Source of the DNA: Affinundibacterium flavidum
GTDB lineage: Bacteria > Pseudomonadota > Gammaproteobacteria > Burkholderiales > Burkholderiaceae_D
Length of the DNA: 64,000 bases
Reading direction: 5' to 3'
Assembly (NCBI RefSeq): GCF_014284175.1
Contig: NZ_JACOGA010000012.1
Location: forward strand, 114,368 to 178,367
Part shown: one piece after another, positions 18,262-27,367 of the stretch
How the letters are laid out: each line of letters opens with the position of its first letter
Position numbering within the stretch: the stretch's first letter is position 1
Notes under the pieces: generated by a model
Database searches by the model: none
What the model was told of the DNA's origin: nothing
The model's input: the letters and a program-made list of their open reading frames with translations, nothing else
Program-made: the position numbers and the translations under genes

Positions 18262-18759
18262 GGTATAACCCCAATTATTTCTTGGGAAATGTCTAACAAT
18301 CGTTCAGCTTGGTGTTTAAATTTTTTACAAAATGTTAAAGCGAGCCACATCAAAAAAATGCCCGCACGAAATTTTATCGGCGAGGATTTATGTGTTCCTG
18401 AACGAATTGTTAAGTATTCCCAAACGTGGTCAGGGCACAATCTTTATTTTGACGGGCGAAGTTTTTGACGCTGAAAACTTGGGATTTTGCGGAAAATGCC
18501 GATCAAAATCCGAGTTTAGGGCAAAAAAATGCAATTAAGCAGTCGAAACCATCATCAAAAATGCAAAGAGTGAGCGCATGAGCCAGCATATCCTTTAAAA
18601 TTGAGTTGATTATAACCTAGGACTTCAACAAAAAAGTTCAAGTATTGTTGTTTCAGAAATCATGGCGCTTATTGACTGAGTTATGCCGGAATTTTGCTGC
18701 ACAGTGCTGGCAACATTTTGATGTCATCCCAAACCTCCATTATTGAAAAGAAATAAGTC
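18262..18759. other. Intergenic region between divergent rppH and proS
   Basis: About 500 bp. It must hold the two promoters; no clear operator, riboswitch or T-box was recognised (T-boxes would be unexpected here), and the small open frames are not conserved-looking. Confidence 0.45.
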
Positions 18760-20496
18760 ATGCGCGCTACACGTTTTTTCATTTCCACTTTAAAAGAAGC
18801 TCCAACCGACGCCGAAATCGTCAGTCACAAATTAATGATGCGCGCCGGGATGATCAAACGTCTCGGCTCTGGTATTTATAACTACATGCCTATGGGTTTG
18901 CGCGTCATTCGCAAAGTTGAAAAAATTGTACGTGAGGAGATGGATAGGTCTGGTGCGATAGAAATGTTGATGCCGGTAGTGCAACCCGCTGAGTTATGGC
19001 AAGAAACTGGTCGCTGGCAAAAATACGGCGCGGAATTGATGCGTGTGAAAGATCGTCATGGTCGCGATTTCATCATTCAACCGACTTCAGAAGAAGCGAT
19101 TACTGACGTTGCGCGTCAAGAAATCAAGTCTTATCGCCAATTGCCGCTGAATTTTTACCACATTCAAACCAAGTTCCGCGACGAACGTCGCCCACGTTTT
19201 GGTCTGATGCGTGGCCGTGAATTTACGATGAAAGATGCCTACTCCTTTGATCGTGATTTGGATGGTTTGAAAAAATCTTACCAAAATATGTATGACGCTT
19301 ACGTCCGTATTTTTAATCGCTTCGGTTTGCAATTCCGTGCAGTGGCGGCGGACAACGGTGCGATTGGTGGTACAGGTTCGCATGAATTCCACGTGATCGC
19401 CGAAACGGGTGAAGACGCCTTGGTGTATTGCCCGACTTCAGATTACGCGGCGAATATGGAAGCTGCGGAGGCGCTGTCTCTGTTCAGCGAACGCCAAGCC
19501 GCAACGCAAGCTTTAACTAAAACAGCAACGCCAGGCAAAGCTAAGTGTGAAGACGTTGCCGAGCTTTTAAATATTCCTTTGCAAAACACAGTGAAGTCGA
19601 TTGTGTTGACCGTCGAAACCGAAGAGAAAGAGAAAGTCACTAAGCAAGTCTGGTTATTGCTGCTACGCGGTGATCATGAATTAAATGAAATCAAAGCCAG
19701 CAAAGTACCAGGCTTAGCAAACTACCGTTTCGCGACAGAAGAAGAAATCGTCGAACACTTTGGCACTAAGCCAGGTTATCTCGGCCCAGTAAATACGAAA
19801 TTGCCGGTTAAAGTAGTGGCAGATCGTACAGTTGCGATGATGGGCGATTTTGTGTGCGGTGCGAACGAAGAAGATTTCCACTTCACTGGTGCAAATTGGG
19901 GTCGTGATGTGGCTGAGCCTTTGGTTGCCGACTTGCGCAATGTTGTAGCTGGCGATCCATCACCGGATGGTAAAGGCGTATTAGCAATTCAACGCGGTAT
20001 CGAAGTCGGTCATGTGTTCCAACTCGGCACTAGCTACTCTGAATCCATGAAGGCAACTTTCCTCGATGAAAATGGCAAGCCGCAGCTATTGCAGATGGGC
20101 TGTTACGGTATTGGTATTACGCGTATTTTGGGCGCAGCGATTGAGCAAAATTTCGACGATAAAGGCATTATCTGGCCAACCGCGATTGCGCCATTTGAAG
20201 TGGTGATTTGCCCTATGGGCATGGAGAAGAGCCCGGCGGTGAAAGAGCAGGCAGAAAAACTGTATGCAGAATTATTGGCCACAGGTGTTGACGTCTTGCT
20301 CGATGACCGTGATTTGCGTCCGGGTTCCATGTTCGCTGATTGGGAATTAATCGGCGTGCCACATCGCGTGGTGATCGGTGATCGTGGTTTGAAAGAAGGC
20401 AATCTCGAATACAAGGGGCGTCGTGATGCCGAGGCGAGCAATGTTGCGGTTGCCGAGATGTTTGAATTCCTGACTGCGAAATTGCAGGCGAAATAG
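18760..20496 (+). CDS. proS: Prolyl-tRNA synthetase
   Basis: 578 aa, class II bacterial-type ProRS that charges tRNA-Pro. Catalytic core: [20 protein letters not shown], motif 1 [14 protein letters not shown], motif 2 [20 protein letters not shown]. Residues about 225-400 are the inserted editing domain (YbaK-like), which clears Ala-tRNA-Pro. Motif 3 follows near [13 protein letters not shown], and the C-terminal anticodon-binding domain has [18 protein letters not shown]. Full length. The lytic transglycosylase gene starts 8 bp downstream. Confidence 0.97.
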   Translation: MRATRFFISTLKEAPTDAEIVSHKLMMRAGMIKRLGSGIYNYMPMGLRVIRKVEKIVREEMDRSGAIEMLMPVVQPAELWQETGRWQKYGAELMRVKDRHGRDFIIQPTSEEAITDVARQEIKSYRQLPLNFYHIQTKFRDERRPRFGLMRGREFTMKDAYSFDRDLDGLKKSYQNMYDAYVRIFNRFGLQFRAVAADNGAIGGTGSHEFHVIAETGEDALVYCPTSDYAANMEAAEALSLFSERQAATQALTKTATPGKAKCEDVAELLNIPLQNTVKSIVLTVETEEKEKVTKQVWLLLLRGDHELNEIKASKVPGLANYRFATEEEIVEHFGTKPGYLGPVNTKLPVKVVADRTVAMMGDFVCGANEEDFHFTGANWGRDVAEPLVADLRNVVAGDPSPDGKGVLAIQRGIEVGHVFQLGTSYSESMKATFLDENGKPQLLQMGCYGIGITRILGAAIEQNFDDKGIIWPTAIAPFEVVICPMGMEKSPAVKEQAEKLYAELLATGVDVLLDDRDLRPGSMFADWELIGVPHRVVIGDRGLKEGNLEYKGRRDAEASNVAVAEMFEFLTAKLQAK

Positions 20497-20504
20497 TCTT
20501 CAGA

Positions 20505-21149
20505 ATGAGTTTGATTATGGATGGTTTGACGCGAGTTTGTTTCTTGAAAAAGCAAACTCGCGTTTGTTTTCTGGCCTTATTGTTGACGGTGTCAACCGTG
20601 GCGAATGCCGGGAATCAGAAAGAAGAAGCAATCGCAGATTCCGTCAGGCTGGCGCTCGCCAAGCTAGTGGCTGATCCACGTCCTCCAAAACCGACCTTCG
20701 ATAAGATAGAAGAGCGTATCAAATATCTGCATTGGTTAGGTGAAATGTCAGACCGCTTAAAGCGTCGCATTCCGGATAAACAAACCCGTATCGAGTTTCT
20801 AGAAACAGTTTGGTACGAGGCAAAGCGGGCAGGTTTAGACACCGGCATGGTGCTGGGTTTAATGCAAGTCGAGTCGGGTTTCAAGAAGTATGCGGTTTCG
20901 ATAGTCGGCGCACGTGGCTTCATGCAAGTGATGCCATTCTGGTCGCGTGTGGTTGGCGATGGTGACCCGAAAAAACTCTTCCAGATGCAGACCAATTTGC
21001 GTTATGGCTGTTCAATTCTACGCATGTATATCGATATGGAAGGCGGCAATCTCTTCCTTGCGCTTGGGCGCTACAACGGTAGCCGCGGCCGTGCAGAGTA
21101 TCCAAATGCAGTGTTAGCCAATTGGAAGAATTGGGAATTTAAAGCTTAG
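20505..21149 (+). CDS. Lytic transglycosylase (SLT domain) protein
   Basis: 214 aa. The SLT fold is visible: catalytic Glu123 in GLMQVESGFKKYAVS, then GARGFMQVMPFW and the C-terminal ALGRYNGSRGRAEYP. Such enzymes cut peptidoglycan glycan strands to 1,6-anhydro ends. The start is uncertain: ATG at 20505 gives MSLIMDGLTRVCFLKKQTRV, while a TTG at 20544 would give a normal signal peptide beginning KKQTRVCFLALLLTVS and ending ANA. An 11-bp perfect palindrome (20529-20539/20553-20563) overlaps this zone and creates the repeated peptide TRVCFL. Same strand as proS. Confidence 0.88.
   Translation: MSLIMDGLTRVCFLKKQTRVCFLALLLTVSTVANAGNQKEEAIADSVRLALAKLVADPRPPKPTFDKIEERIKYLHWLGEMSDRLKRRIPDKQTRIEFLETVWYEAKRAGLDTGMVLGLMQVESGFKKYAVSIVGARGFMQVMPFWSRVVGDGDPKKLFQMQTNLRYGCSILRMYIDMEGGNLFLALGRYNGSRGRAEYPNAVLANWKNWEFKA
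20529..20569 (+). terminator. Perfect hairpin overlapping the start of the transglycosylase gene
   Basis: ACGCGAGTTTG / CAAACTCGCGT, an 11-bp perfect stem with a 13-nt loop followed by TTGTTTT. It lies 33 bp after the proS stop and could act as a proS terminator or attenuator, and it could also affect translation of the next gene. It is inside the annotated signal peptide if the ATG at 20505 is used. Confidence 0.5.
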
Positions 21150-21298
21150 TTAAAAAGATAGATCAGGCACTGATACCAGTTTGCTATTGTTTCACGCGTC
21201 TGACGGGGCACTGAATTTGCACATATGCTGTTATGTAATTCGCTGCGGTGCATACAAACTAACGATGTCTCTATAAATATTATTTTGAGAACGAATAC

Positions 21299-23353
21299 AT
21301 GGACAATGCAAACGAGGTGGACATCCACTCTGAAGCGCCTGCTTCAAAGCAAGTTGAAGACGTGCTTACTTTTCCTGCAGATTCCAATTCACCGACGACC
21401 CTAGGGGGCACATCTAGTCATGAAGAGCTTCATCAGAGATTAGGTTTCTTTTCATTTATTTCCGCTGTTTTCAAAGCCAGTATCTATCGGAAATTTCCAT
21501 CGCAAAACGTGGATCTTCCATGGACTTATATATTCTATCTTGTCATTTTCGCGGTTTTGCTTCAATTGACTGGTGATCTCACCGAAGTTGGTAGTCGAGG
21601 ACAGATTGCATTATATGGAATGCCTGGATTGGTTTTCTTTATTCCTGTCAGTATTTTGAGTGCCATACTCGTGTTAGCCCGAACACAGCAGCGTCGGCAG
21701 TTGGCTTTGTTAACACTGATGTACTGCGGACTATATCTGGCACATCAGTTCCTTTATCTCATTGCCATCGAGATTTATCGTATTAGTTTATTGCGCCCAT
21801 ATTTGCCGGATTGGCGACCAAGCTTTGATTTGGGAATGGCAATTTGGTTTGGCTTGGCAGCAGGAGTAGCGACCACCAGAATTGTTAGCTTGGACAAGCG
21901 TTTGCATCAATGCATGGTTGTCTTGTTTGTCGGAACGCTGCTGTGCATTCCGCTCACTGGAATGTATAGAAATTCGTCGCTGTGGATACGTGATTATCAA
22001 GCGGAACAAGATGGAGATAAAGGTGCCGCTGTAAATGACTACGACATTCTCAACCAAGAGACGATCATCTATAAGCAGCCGCGAATCCTACAGCAGCAAC
22101 TGGAGAGAATTCAAGCCCCGACCGACGCAGATGCACAAATGTTTTTCGTAGGCGTAGCGGGTTATGCAAGTCAAAACGTTTTTATGAATGAGGTCAAGTT
22201 TGTTGAACGTTTATTGCAGGAACGATTTAAAACCGCGAAGCATGGCATCAGCTTGATCAACAATAGTGCGACCGTGAACGAGACCTCGATCGCTAGCGTC
22301 ACCGCGTTGCAAGCCGCATTGGAGCAAATAGGGAAACTCATGCGCCCTGATCGTGATGTTTTGTTTCTGTATTTAAGCTCACACGGTTCGAAGTCACATG
22401 AATTTAGCCTTGAATTTGGAGGTATGCAATTTAAGCAATTGAATCCTCAGGTTTTGAAGACGATGCTCGACCAAGCGGAAATCAAACATCGCGTGATAGT
22501 GATTTCGGCTTGCTACTCTGGTGGGTATATTGAGCCACTAAAGAATCCAAACAGCTTGATTATTACTTCTGCAGCTGCCGATAAAACATCATTTGGTTGC
22601 AGTAACGATGCAGATTATACGTATTTCGGTAAGGCCTTCTTCGTCGATGCTTTGAGTGAAGATATTTCATTTGTTGATGCGTTTGCAATGGCAAAACCAG
22701 CGATTGATGCGCGTGAGAAAAAAGAAGCTTATGACCCTTCAAATCCTCAAATTTTTGTGGGAGAAGAGATTCAGACGACATTAAGCAAGATAAAAAAATC
22801 CAAAACCGATTCAGGATCCATTGCTGAGCAAGGTGATAGTCCTGCGCGCGAATTGCCGTTTGCTGACGCGAGAGATAAGCAAAAGCGCCAAATGTTGGCG
22901 CAGCGATTGATTGATTCTTTCGGTGTCGAGTCACAATTAAATGCGTTGCTGCGCTTGTGTCGGGAAGAACAAGCACTCAACTCGGCTGAAAAAATATTCA
23001 AAGATAATTCGAGCTATTTTGGCGGTATCACGCCGGCTTCGCATTTGTGGCCTCGTGTCGTATCCGCAGTAAATGAATATCATCGCCAAGCTTGCTTGAA
23101 TTTGGATGACCAGCAGTTTACGGCAGTGCTGACCAGTGACTTTGCGCAGGCACATTCCGTCAAAGATCTTGAAAAATTATTGAAGTTTTATCAGTCAGAT
23201 CTTGGAAAACAATTCGTCAATACAAACAATAGTGCATATTTGACAGCGAATAAGAAGAGCTCTCGTATTGCTAGCGAGAATAATGCGCGTGCGAATGAGG
23301 TGTTCAGAAAAGAAATTGGTCGCCTTATTTCCGAGTTTAATGTGCAGAAATAA
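21299..23353 (+). CDS. Membrane-anchored C13-family (caspase-like) cysteine peptidase
   Basis: 684 aa. Residues 1-70 are polar and cytoplasmic; 75-220 hold about four or five membrane helices; 275-500 form a peptidase C13 (legumain-like) domain of the caspase clan CD, starting MFFVGVAGYASQNVFMNEVKF. The His-Cys dyad is visible: His362 in YLSSHGSKSH and Cys405 in VISACYSGGY. Residues about 550-684 are helical and resemble DUF2059 (FYQSDLGKQFVNT). C13 peptidases cut after Asn or Asp; bacterial members are poorly known. The peptidase part follows the last helix, probably outside the inner membrane. Single gene with no partner. Confidence 0.85.
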   Translation: MDNANEVDIHSEAPASKQVEDVLTFPADSNSPTTLGGTSSHEELHQRLGFFSFISAVFKASIYRKFPSQNVDLPWTYIFYLVIFAVLLQLTGDLTEVGSRGQIALYGMPGLVFFIPVSILSAILVLARTQQRRQLALLTLMYCGLYLAHQFLYLIAIEIYRISLLRPYLPDWRPSFDLGMAIWFGLAAGVATTRIVSLDKRLHQCMVVLFVGTLLCIPLTGMYRNSSLWIRDYQAEQDGDKGAAVNDYDILNQETIIYKQPRILQQQLERIQAPTDADAQMFFVGVAGYASQNVFMNEVKFVERLLQERFKTAKHGISLINNSATVNETSIASVTALQAALEQIGKLMRPDRDVLFLYLSSHGSKSHEFSLEFGGMQFKQLNPQVLKTMLDQAEIKHRVIVISACYSGGYIEPLKNPNSLIITSAAADKTSFGCSNDADYTYFGKAFFVDALSEDISFVDAFAMAKPAIDAREKKEAYDPSNPQIFVGEEIQTTLSKIKKSKTDSGSIAEQGDSPARELPFADARDKQKRQMLAQRLIDSFGVESQLNALLRLCREEQALNSAEKIFKDNSSYFGGITPASHLWPRVVSAVNEYHRQACLNLDDQQFTAVLTSDFAQAHSVKDLEKLLKFYQSDLGKQFVNTNNSAYLTANKKSSRIASENNARANEVFRKEIGRLISEFNVQK

Positions 23354-23471
23354 TAGATTGTGGTTGCACAGAGAATAGTCACATCGAAACTTAATGCAAT
23401 AGTATTGTATGTAGAGGCCGCAATATTGCTATGCTGAAGTGTTGTATTCACATTCGTTAGGGAGAAACAAG

Positions 23472-23801
23472 ATGGCTATATCACACCTTAGTTCGGGACA
23501 AGTCTGTCCCTTACTTCCATCCTCGGTCGCTATCGATAATCTACAATCGATAGCCCTATTTAAAGACCCTCACCTAGAGGTGATACGGATGATTCTGCCG
23601 GTAGGTAAGTCAATTCCACCTCATCATGTGAGGGGGGCAATGACCATTCAATGTCTGATCGGCGAAGTTCTTAGTAAAACAGATCAGCAAGAGCAAGTTT
23701 TGCGTACAGGTGATTTGCAATATCTCGCTGGCGGTGTGGAGCATCAACTACATGCCAATCAGGACAGCGCTTTATTAGTGACTATATGTTTGTTGAGCTA
23801 G
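23472..23801 (+). CDS. Small cupin domain protein
   Basis: 109 aa from the ATG at 23472, which has AGGGAGAAACAAG upstream; the in-frame ATG at 23439 lacks a site. A single cupin barrel: PVGKSIPPHHVRGAMTIQCL with the HH pair of motif 1, and LRTGDLQYLAGGVEHQLHA with the His of motif 2. A metal-binding small-molecule or regulatory cupin; no substrate evident. It lies 118 bp after the C13 peptidase gene on the same strand. Confidence 0.85.
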   Translation: MAISHLSSGQVCPLLPSSVAIDNLQSIALFKDPHLEVIRMILPVGKSIPPHHVRGAMTIQCLIGEVLSKTDQQEQVLRTGDLQYLAGGVEHQLHANQDSALLVTICLLS

Positions 23802-23927
23802 TGAATTCACGGAATTGATAGCGTAGAGTCGATCTGATGTTGACCTGAACGGCAAAGCTTTAAGAAAATTTCATTTGAATAGTCGTTTTCATTGGCAATT
23901 TAGAGATCGTTTTTCCGCATACTTGAT

Positions 23928-23941
23928 TTGATCTATATCAA
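23928..23941. promoter_or_regulatory. Perfect FNR/Anr/Dnr-type box upstream of haem-type receptor
   Basis: TTGATCTATATCAA matches the consensus TTGAT-N4-ATCAA at all ten positions. It lies 196 bp upstream of the receptor start at 24137; activation from -41.5 would put the start of transcription near 23976. Confidence 0.7.
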
Positions 23942-24136
23942 ATTTCCTGACAGTTTTTGCTCCTTGTTTCAATCGTCTGCAGATTGCTCAGTGGCGCGAA
24001 ATCCAACGCTAGCCTTGTGTTAGCAAATTCTAGATGTTTTAACTAGTTCGTTTAGCCTATAGGCAAGGGCAACTAGTGGATTGATCTTGTTTTTCATTTC
24101 TCTAGACTGAGTAAAATCTTTTTCTATGGGATTATT

Positions 24137-26473
24137 ATGATGACTTTTCATTCCTCCGTCGCCCCGCATTCTCCTGATGTATTTCAAAAAAAACTACAAC
24201 GGAAGTTGGGAGTGCAGGCAGTCAGTGCCGCTTGTTTGTGCGCAAGTTTGGCAGGCATCGCGCAAGCACAGTCGGTTAATCTCGATGGCAATGCAGTTCC
24301 CAGCACTAAACCCGCCCAAATAGTGGTCATCAGCGGGACTCGCTACGAGCAGTTTGTTGAAAATCTACCGATGGCGATTGATGTCATTGATCAAAAAGAA
24401 ATCGAACGTTTAGGTATCAGCGACATACGAGATCTGGCAAAAAATCTCGCTAACGTGGAAGTCAAACGTGCACCAGCGCGCTTTACTGTTACGGGTGTTG
24501 GTAACTCGACTGGGCGTGATGGGAATGCCGGATTTACGATACGTGGGCAGGATGGTAATCGTGTATTGATGTTGGTCGATGGTATGCGATTACCACGCAG
24601 CTATATCAATGGCAGCAATGCCTTTGGACGTGATTCGATAGCGATGAATTTGATCCGTCAGGTTGAGATTGTGCGCGGCCCAGCATCTGTCTTGTATGGT
24701 TCGGATGGCTTGGCGGGCTTGGTCAATTTCATGACTCTAGAGCCACAAGATTTTTTGCAAGAGAAGAATGCCGCCTCTAAAGATTTTGGCGGTAAATTAT
24801 TTGCCAATTGGAGTGGTGACGATCATAGTCGCAGCCTAGGTGCGAGTTTGGCCGGTTGCATAAATCCGCAATGGACTTGGTTGTTGAGCGCCAGTGCCAG
24901 CAAGGCCAAAGGTTTAGAAAATATGGGCACGAATGATGTGCCGAATATCGACAGAACTACGCCGAATCCACAGGATGATAAAACCCAGTCCGTCTTAGCC
25001 AAGTTGGTTTATCAGCCAAATGCCAGCCAAAAACACAGCTTAAGTGTTGAGCACGTCGATAAAACTTCCGATTTTGAATTGTTATCGAGTCGTGCCAAAT
25101 TGCCGATGACGACAGCTTCTGCCGTGAAGGGCGAAACTGTTCACAAAGATGCTACACGTGATCGTTTGACTTTGATCGACCGCTATACACTCAACAATGA
25201 TTGGATCGATCACGTCCAAAGTAATCTCAGTTATCAAGATAGTAGTGCACAAGACGATGGCGTCACTCACCGTAATACTTTGGCAGATCGTGTGCGCAAA
25301 GTGTCGTATGCGGAGCAGGCTTGGCAGTTTAGTTTGTTAGTGGATAAATTATTCAAGTCGTCGTCGAATTTTGCCCAACGCCTGGGCTATGGCTTTGATT
25401 ATTCACGGATTGATGTCAGTAATTTTTTCGATGGTCTTGATCCGGGCAATGCGGATTTCACACCACGTAAATATTTTCCCGATACGCGTGATTCTAGTCG
25501 CGCTGTCTTTCTCCAAGATGAGATTTTTGCTGGCGCATGGATCATCACACCGGGCGTGCGTTACGACCATTTTGATTTAAATGTAAAGACTCAGGATGGT
25601 TTTGCCCCACCAGCCAAGACGCCTGCTAAATCCTTGTCCGGCTCTGCAGTGGTTCCGAAGTTAGGTGTGCTGTACAAAATGAATAGCGATTGGAATGCCT
25701 ATGCCAATTTGGCTGGTGGTTTCCGTGCCCCTAATGCGCAGCAGATCAATGGTGTATTTGATAGCGCCACTGTGCCAGCGGTGTTATTGGCGAATCCCGA
25801 TTTGAAACCGGAAAAGAGTCAAAACATAGAAATCGGTGTGCGTGCTTTGTTTGAAAAATTCAATCTCGATGTCGCCGTATTTAGCGGACGTTATAAGGAC
25901 TTGATTTACGATAAAAAGCCTCTAGGTGGCAAAGGCATTGCAGGCGATCCAGCGATTTTCCAAACGGTGAATGTGGACAAAGCGAAAATCGATGGCTTTG
26001 AAATTCGCGGGCAAATTCAGTGGACAGAAATCGCAGGTGGTAAATTGAGCTCCCCATTTGCTTATGGCAAAACGCGTGGTACCGATGAAGTCGCCCACAC
26101 GCCATTGAGTGCGATTAATCCCAGTAAGTTGTATGCCGGTCTGCGTTACACCAATGACAGTTGGGATTGGCAATTGAATGCGCGTCATCAGGCAGGCAAA
26201 GAGGAAGCTGATTTGAGTAGTCCGTATTTACCTAAGCCTGCAGTGCCACCACGTGTGCGTCAATTTCTGGTGCCGGGTGTGACGACTATGGATATGCAAG
26301 TGCAGTGGACAATGCAGAAAAACTGGCGCATCAATTTGGGTGTGGACAATATCACCAATAAAAAATATTGGAACTGGAGCGATGTACAAGGCTTAGCCGC
26401 GACTTCGGTGGTGGTCGATGCTTACACCCAACCTGGACGTTATTATCATGCTTCTTTGGTAGTGGGGTTTTAA
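24137..26473 (+). CDS. TonB-dependent haem/haemoglobin-type receptor
   Basis: 778 aa with a signal peptide of about 46 residues ending AGIAQAQ. The TonB box region and plug (VVISGTRYEQFVENLPMAID, RGQDGNRVLMLVDGMRLPR, RGPASVLYGSDGLAGLVNF) match the haemoglobin/transferrin/lactoferrin receptor family, as do the barrel motifs GGFRAPNAQQ (FRAP box) and NPDLKPEKSQNIEIG (NPNL-like box). It ends ASLVVGF with the barrel-terminal Phe. Predicted to import haem or haem-protein iron. No haem ABC transporter genes adjoin it. An FNR-type box lies upstream. Confidence 0.88.
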   Translation: MMTFHSSVAPHSPDVFQKKLQRKLGVQAVSAACLCASLAGIAQAQSVNLDGNAVPSTKPAQIVVISGTRYEQFVENLPMAIDVIDQKEIERLGISDIRDLAKNLANVEVKRAPARFTVTGVGNSTGRDGNAGFTIRGQDGNRVLMLVDGMRLPRSYINGSNAFGRDSIAMNLIRQVEIVRGPASVLYGSDGLAGLVNFMTLEPQDFLQEKNAASKDFGGKLFANWSGDDHSRSLGASLAGCINPQWTWLLSASASKAKGLENMGTNDVPNIDRTTPNPQDDKTQSVLAKLVYQPNASQKHSLSVEHVDKTSDFELLSSRAKLPMTTASAVKGETVHKDATRDRLTLIDRYTLNNDWIDHVQSNLSYQDSSAQDDGVTHRNTLADRVRKVSYAEQAWQFSLLVDKLFKSSSNFAQRLGYGFDYSRIDVSNFFDGLDPGNADFTPRKYFPDTRDSSRAVFLQDEIFAGAWIITPGVRYDHFDLNVKTQDGFAPPAKTPAKSLSGSAVVPKLGVLYKMNSDWNAYANLAGGFRAPNAQQINGVFDSATVPAVLLANPDLKPEKSQNIEIGVRALFEKFNLDVAVFSGRYKDLIYDKKPLGGKGIAGDPAIFQTVNVDKAKIDGFEIRGQIQWTEIAGGKLSSPFAYGKTRGTDEVAHTPLSAINPSKLYAGLRYTNDSWDWQLNARHQAGKEEADLSSPYLPKPAVPPRVRQFLVPGVTTMDMQVQWTMQKNWRINLGVDNITNKKYWNWSDVQGLAATSVVVDAYTQPGRYYHASLVVGF

Positions 26474-26503
26474 ATTATATTTTTGGAGTGAAGGTGGTTT
26501 AGC

Positions 26504-26582
26504 GTAGGGAGCGCCATGTGCACCGTACTTGCGGGATTGCTAGCGTCGTAAAATTGCCGGAGGTGCGCGCGGCGCACCCTAC
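26504..26582. repeat. Intergenic inverted repeat, family B copy 1
   Basis: 21-bp arms (26504-26524 and 26562-26582) with four mismatches; core GGTGCGC / GCGCACC. It lies 30 bp after the receptor stop and may act as its terminator. A perfect copy of the family is at 43442-43502. Confidence 0.75.
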
Positions 26583-26626
26583 TGAAAATGCGGGTCCTCA
26601 CTCACAAAATTTTACAGAAATGCTAG

Positions 26627-27316
26627 CTAGCGTTTGACTTGCTGACCTGTTTTCATGTTGATCATTAAGATGGGTTGTTCGGCTCCCGTTGTTGCCGAGT
26701 GCTGCATTTTCAAATGTAGTATAGAAGCGGATCCCATATCCTCAATGACACTTTCACAGGGGAACACCGGATGATCAAACTGGTGTTCAATAATCTTGCG
26801 ACGTATATCGAGATTGATGATTTGAAATTTTCCATGTGTATCGGCTCCAGCAAGGTAAGGGCGTTGTGGATCGAGGATGAAACAATCTAGCGAGGTCGTC
26901 AGCAGAGTTTTGCGTGGTGCAAATAGTTGCGTATCGGCGATACCTTCGCCCATTTGATAATCATGTACCCATCCTTGATACACCGGCTCCGCTTTCGGGT
27001 CATAACTGAGTTCCCATAGCTCAGCGATATCAGGTAGAGCCAGAATAAAACTTTGGCGTCTTGCATGGTGCAAGACAGCGCTTAGTCTAGATGGCTTTCT
27101 CTGCTTATCTTGCAAAGTGAGCGTGCGTAGAGTTTTTTGAGTGGAACGGTCGATAATACTAAGTTGATGCCTTGTCGGATCTTCGCGTAATTGATATCGC
27201 TCGGTTTCAAATCGCAATTGAGTCGTATGGCTATCTCGTGCCCGCGCTTTTGTTGGTGCATTGAATAGACAGACGCAGCTTATAAACAAAAAGAGAAAAG
27301 AAGTTAGGCTATGCAC
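26627..27316 (-). CDS. Hypothetical secreted protein, possible beta-propeller fragment
   Basis: 229 aa with a signal peptide (SFLFLFISCVCLFNAPTKARA). The mature part is rich in beta-strand patterns: LSIIDRSTQKTLRTLTLQD, FILALPDIAELWELSYDPKA, GWVHDYQMGEGIADTQLFAP and KFQIINLDIRRKIIEH. The WVHDYxMGEGIA and NLDIRRKI segments remind me of cytochrome d1/NirF-type propeller proteins, but the length is less than half of those and no haem motif (CxxCH) is present. Not firmly recognised. It starts 51 bp after the PEP-dikinase-like gene and is likely co-transcribed. Confidence 0.65.
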   Translation of the reverse strand: MHSLTSFLFLFISCVCLFNAPTKARARDSHTTQLRFETERYQLREDPTRHQLSIIDRSTQKTLRTLTLQDKQRKPSRLSAVLHHARRQSFILALPDIAELWELSYDPKAEPVYQGWVHDYQMGEGIADTQLFAPRKTLLTTSLDCFILDPQRPYLAGADTHGKFQIINLDIRRKIIEHQFDHPVFPCESVIEDMGSASILHLKMQHSATTGAEQPILMINMKTGQQVKR

Positions 27317-27367
27317 GTTTGTTCCTGAGCTATCTGTCGTAGTTCGTTCCGCTGTGGTTCGTTCCGT

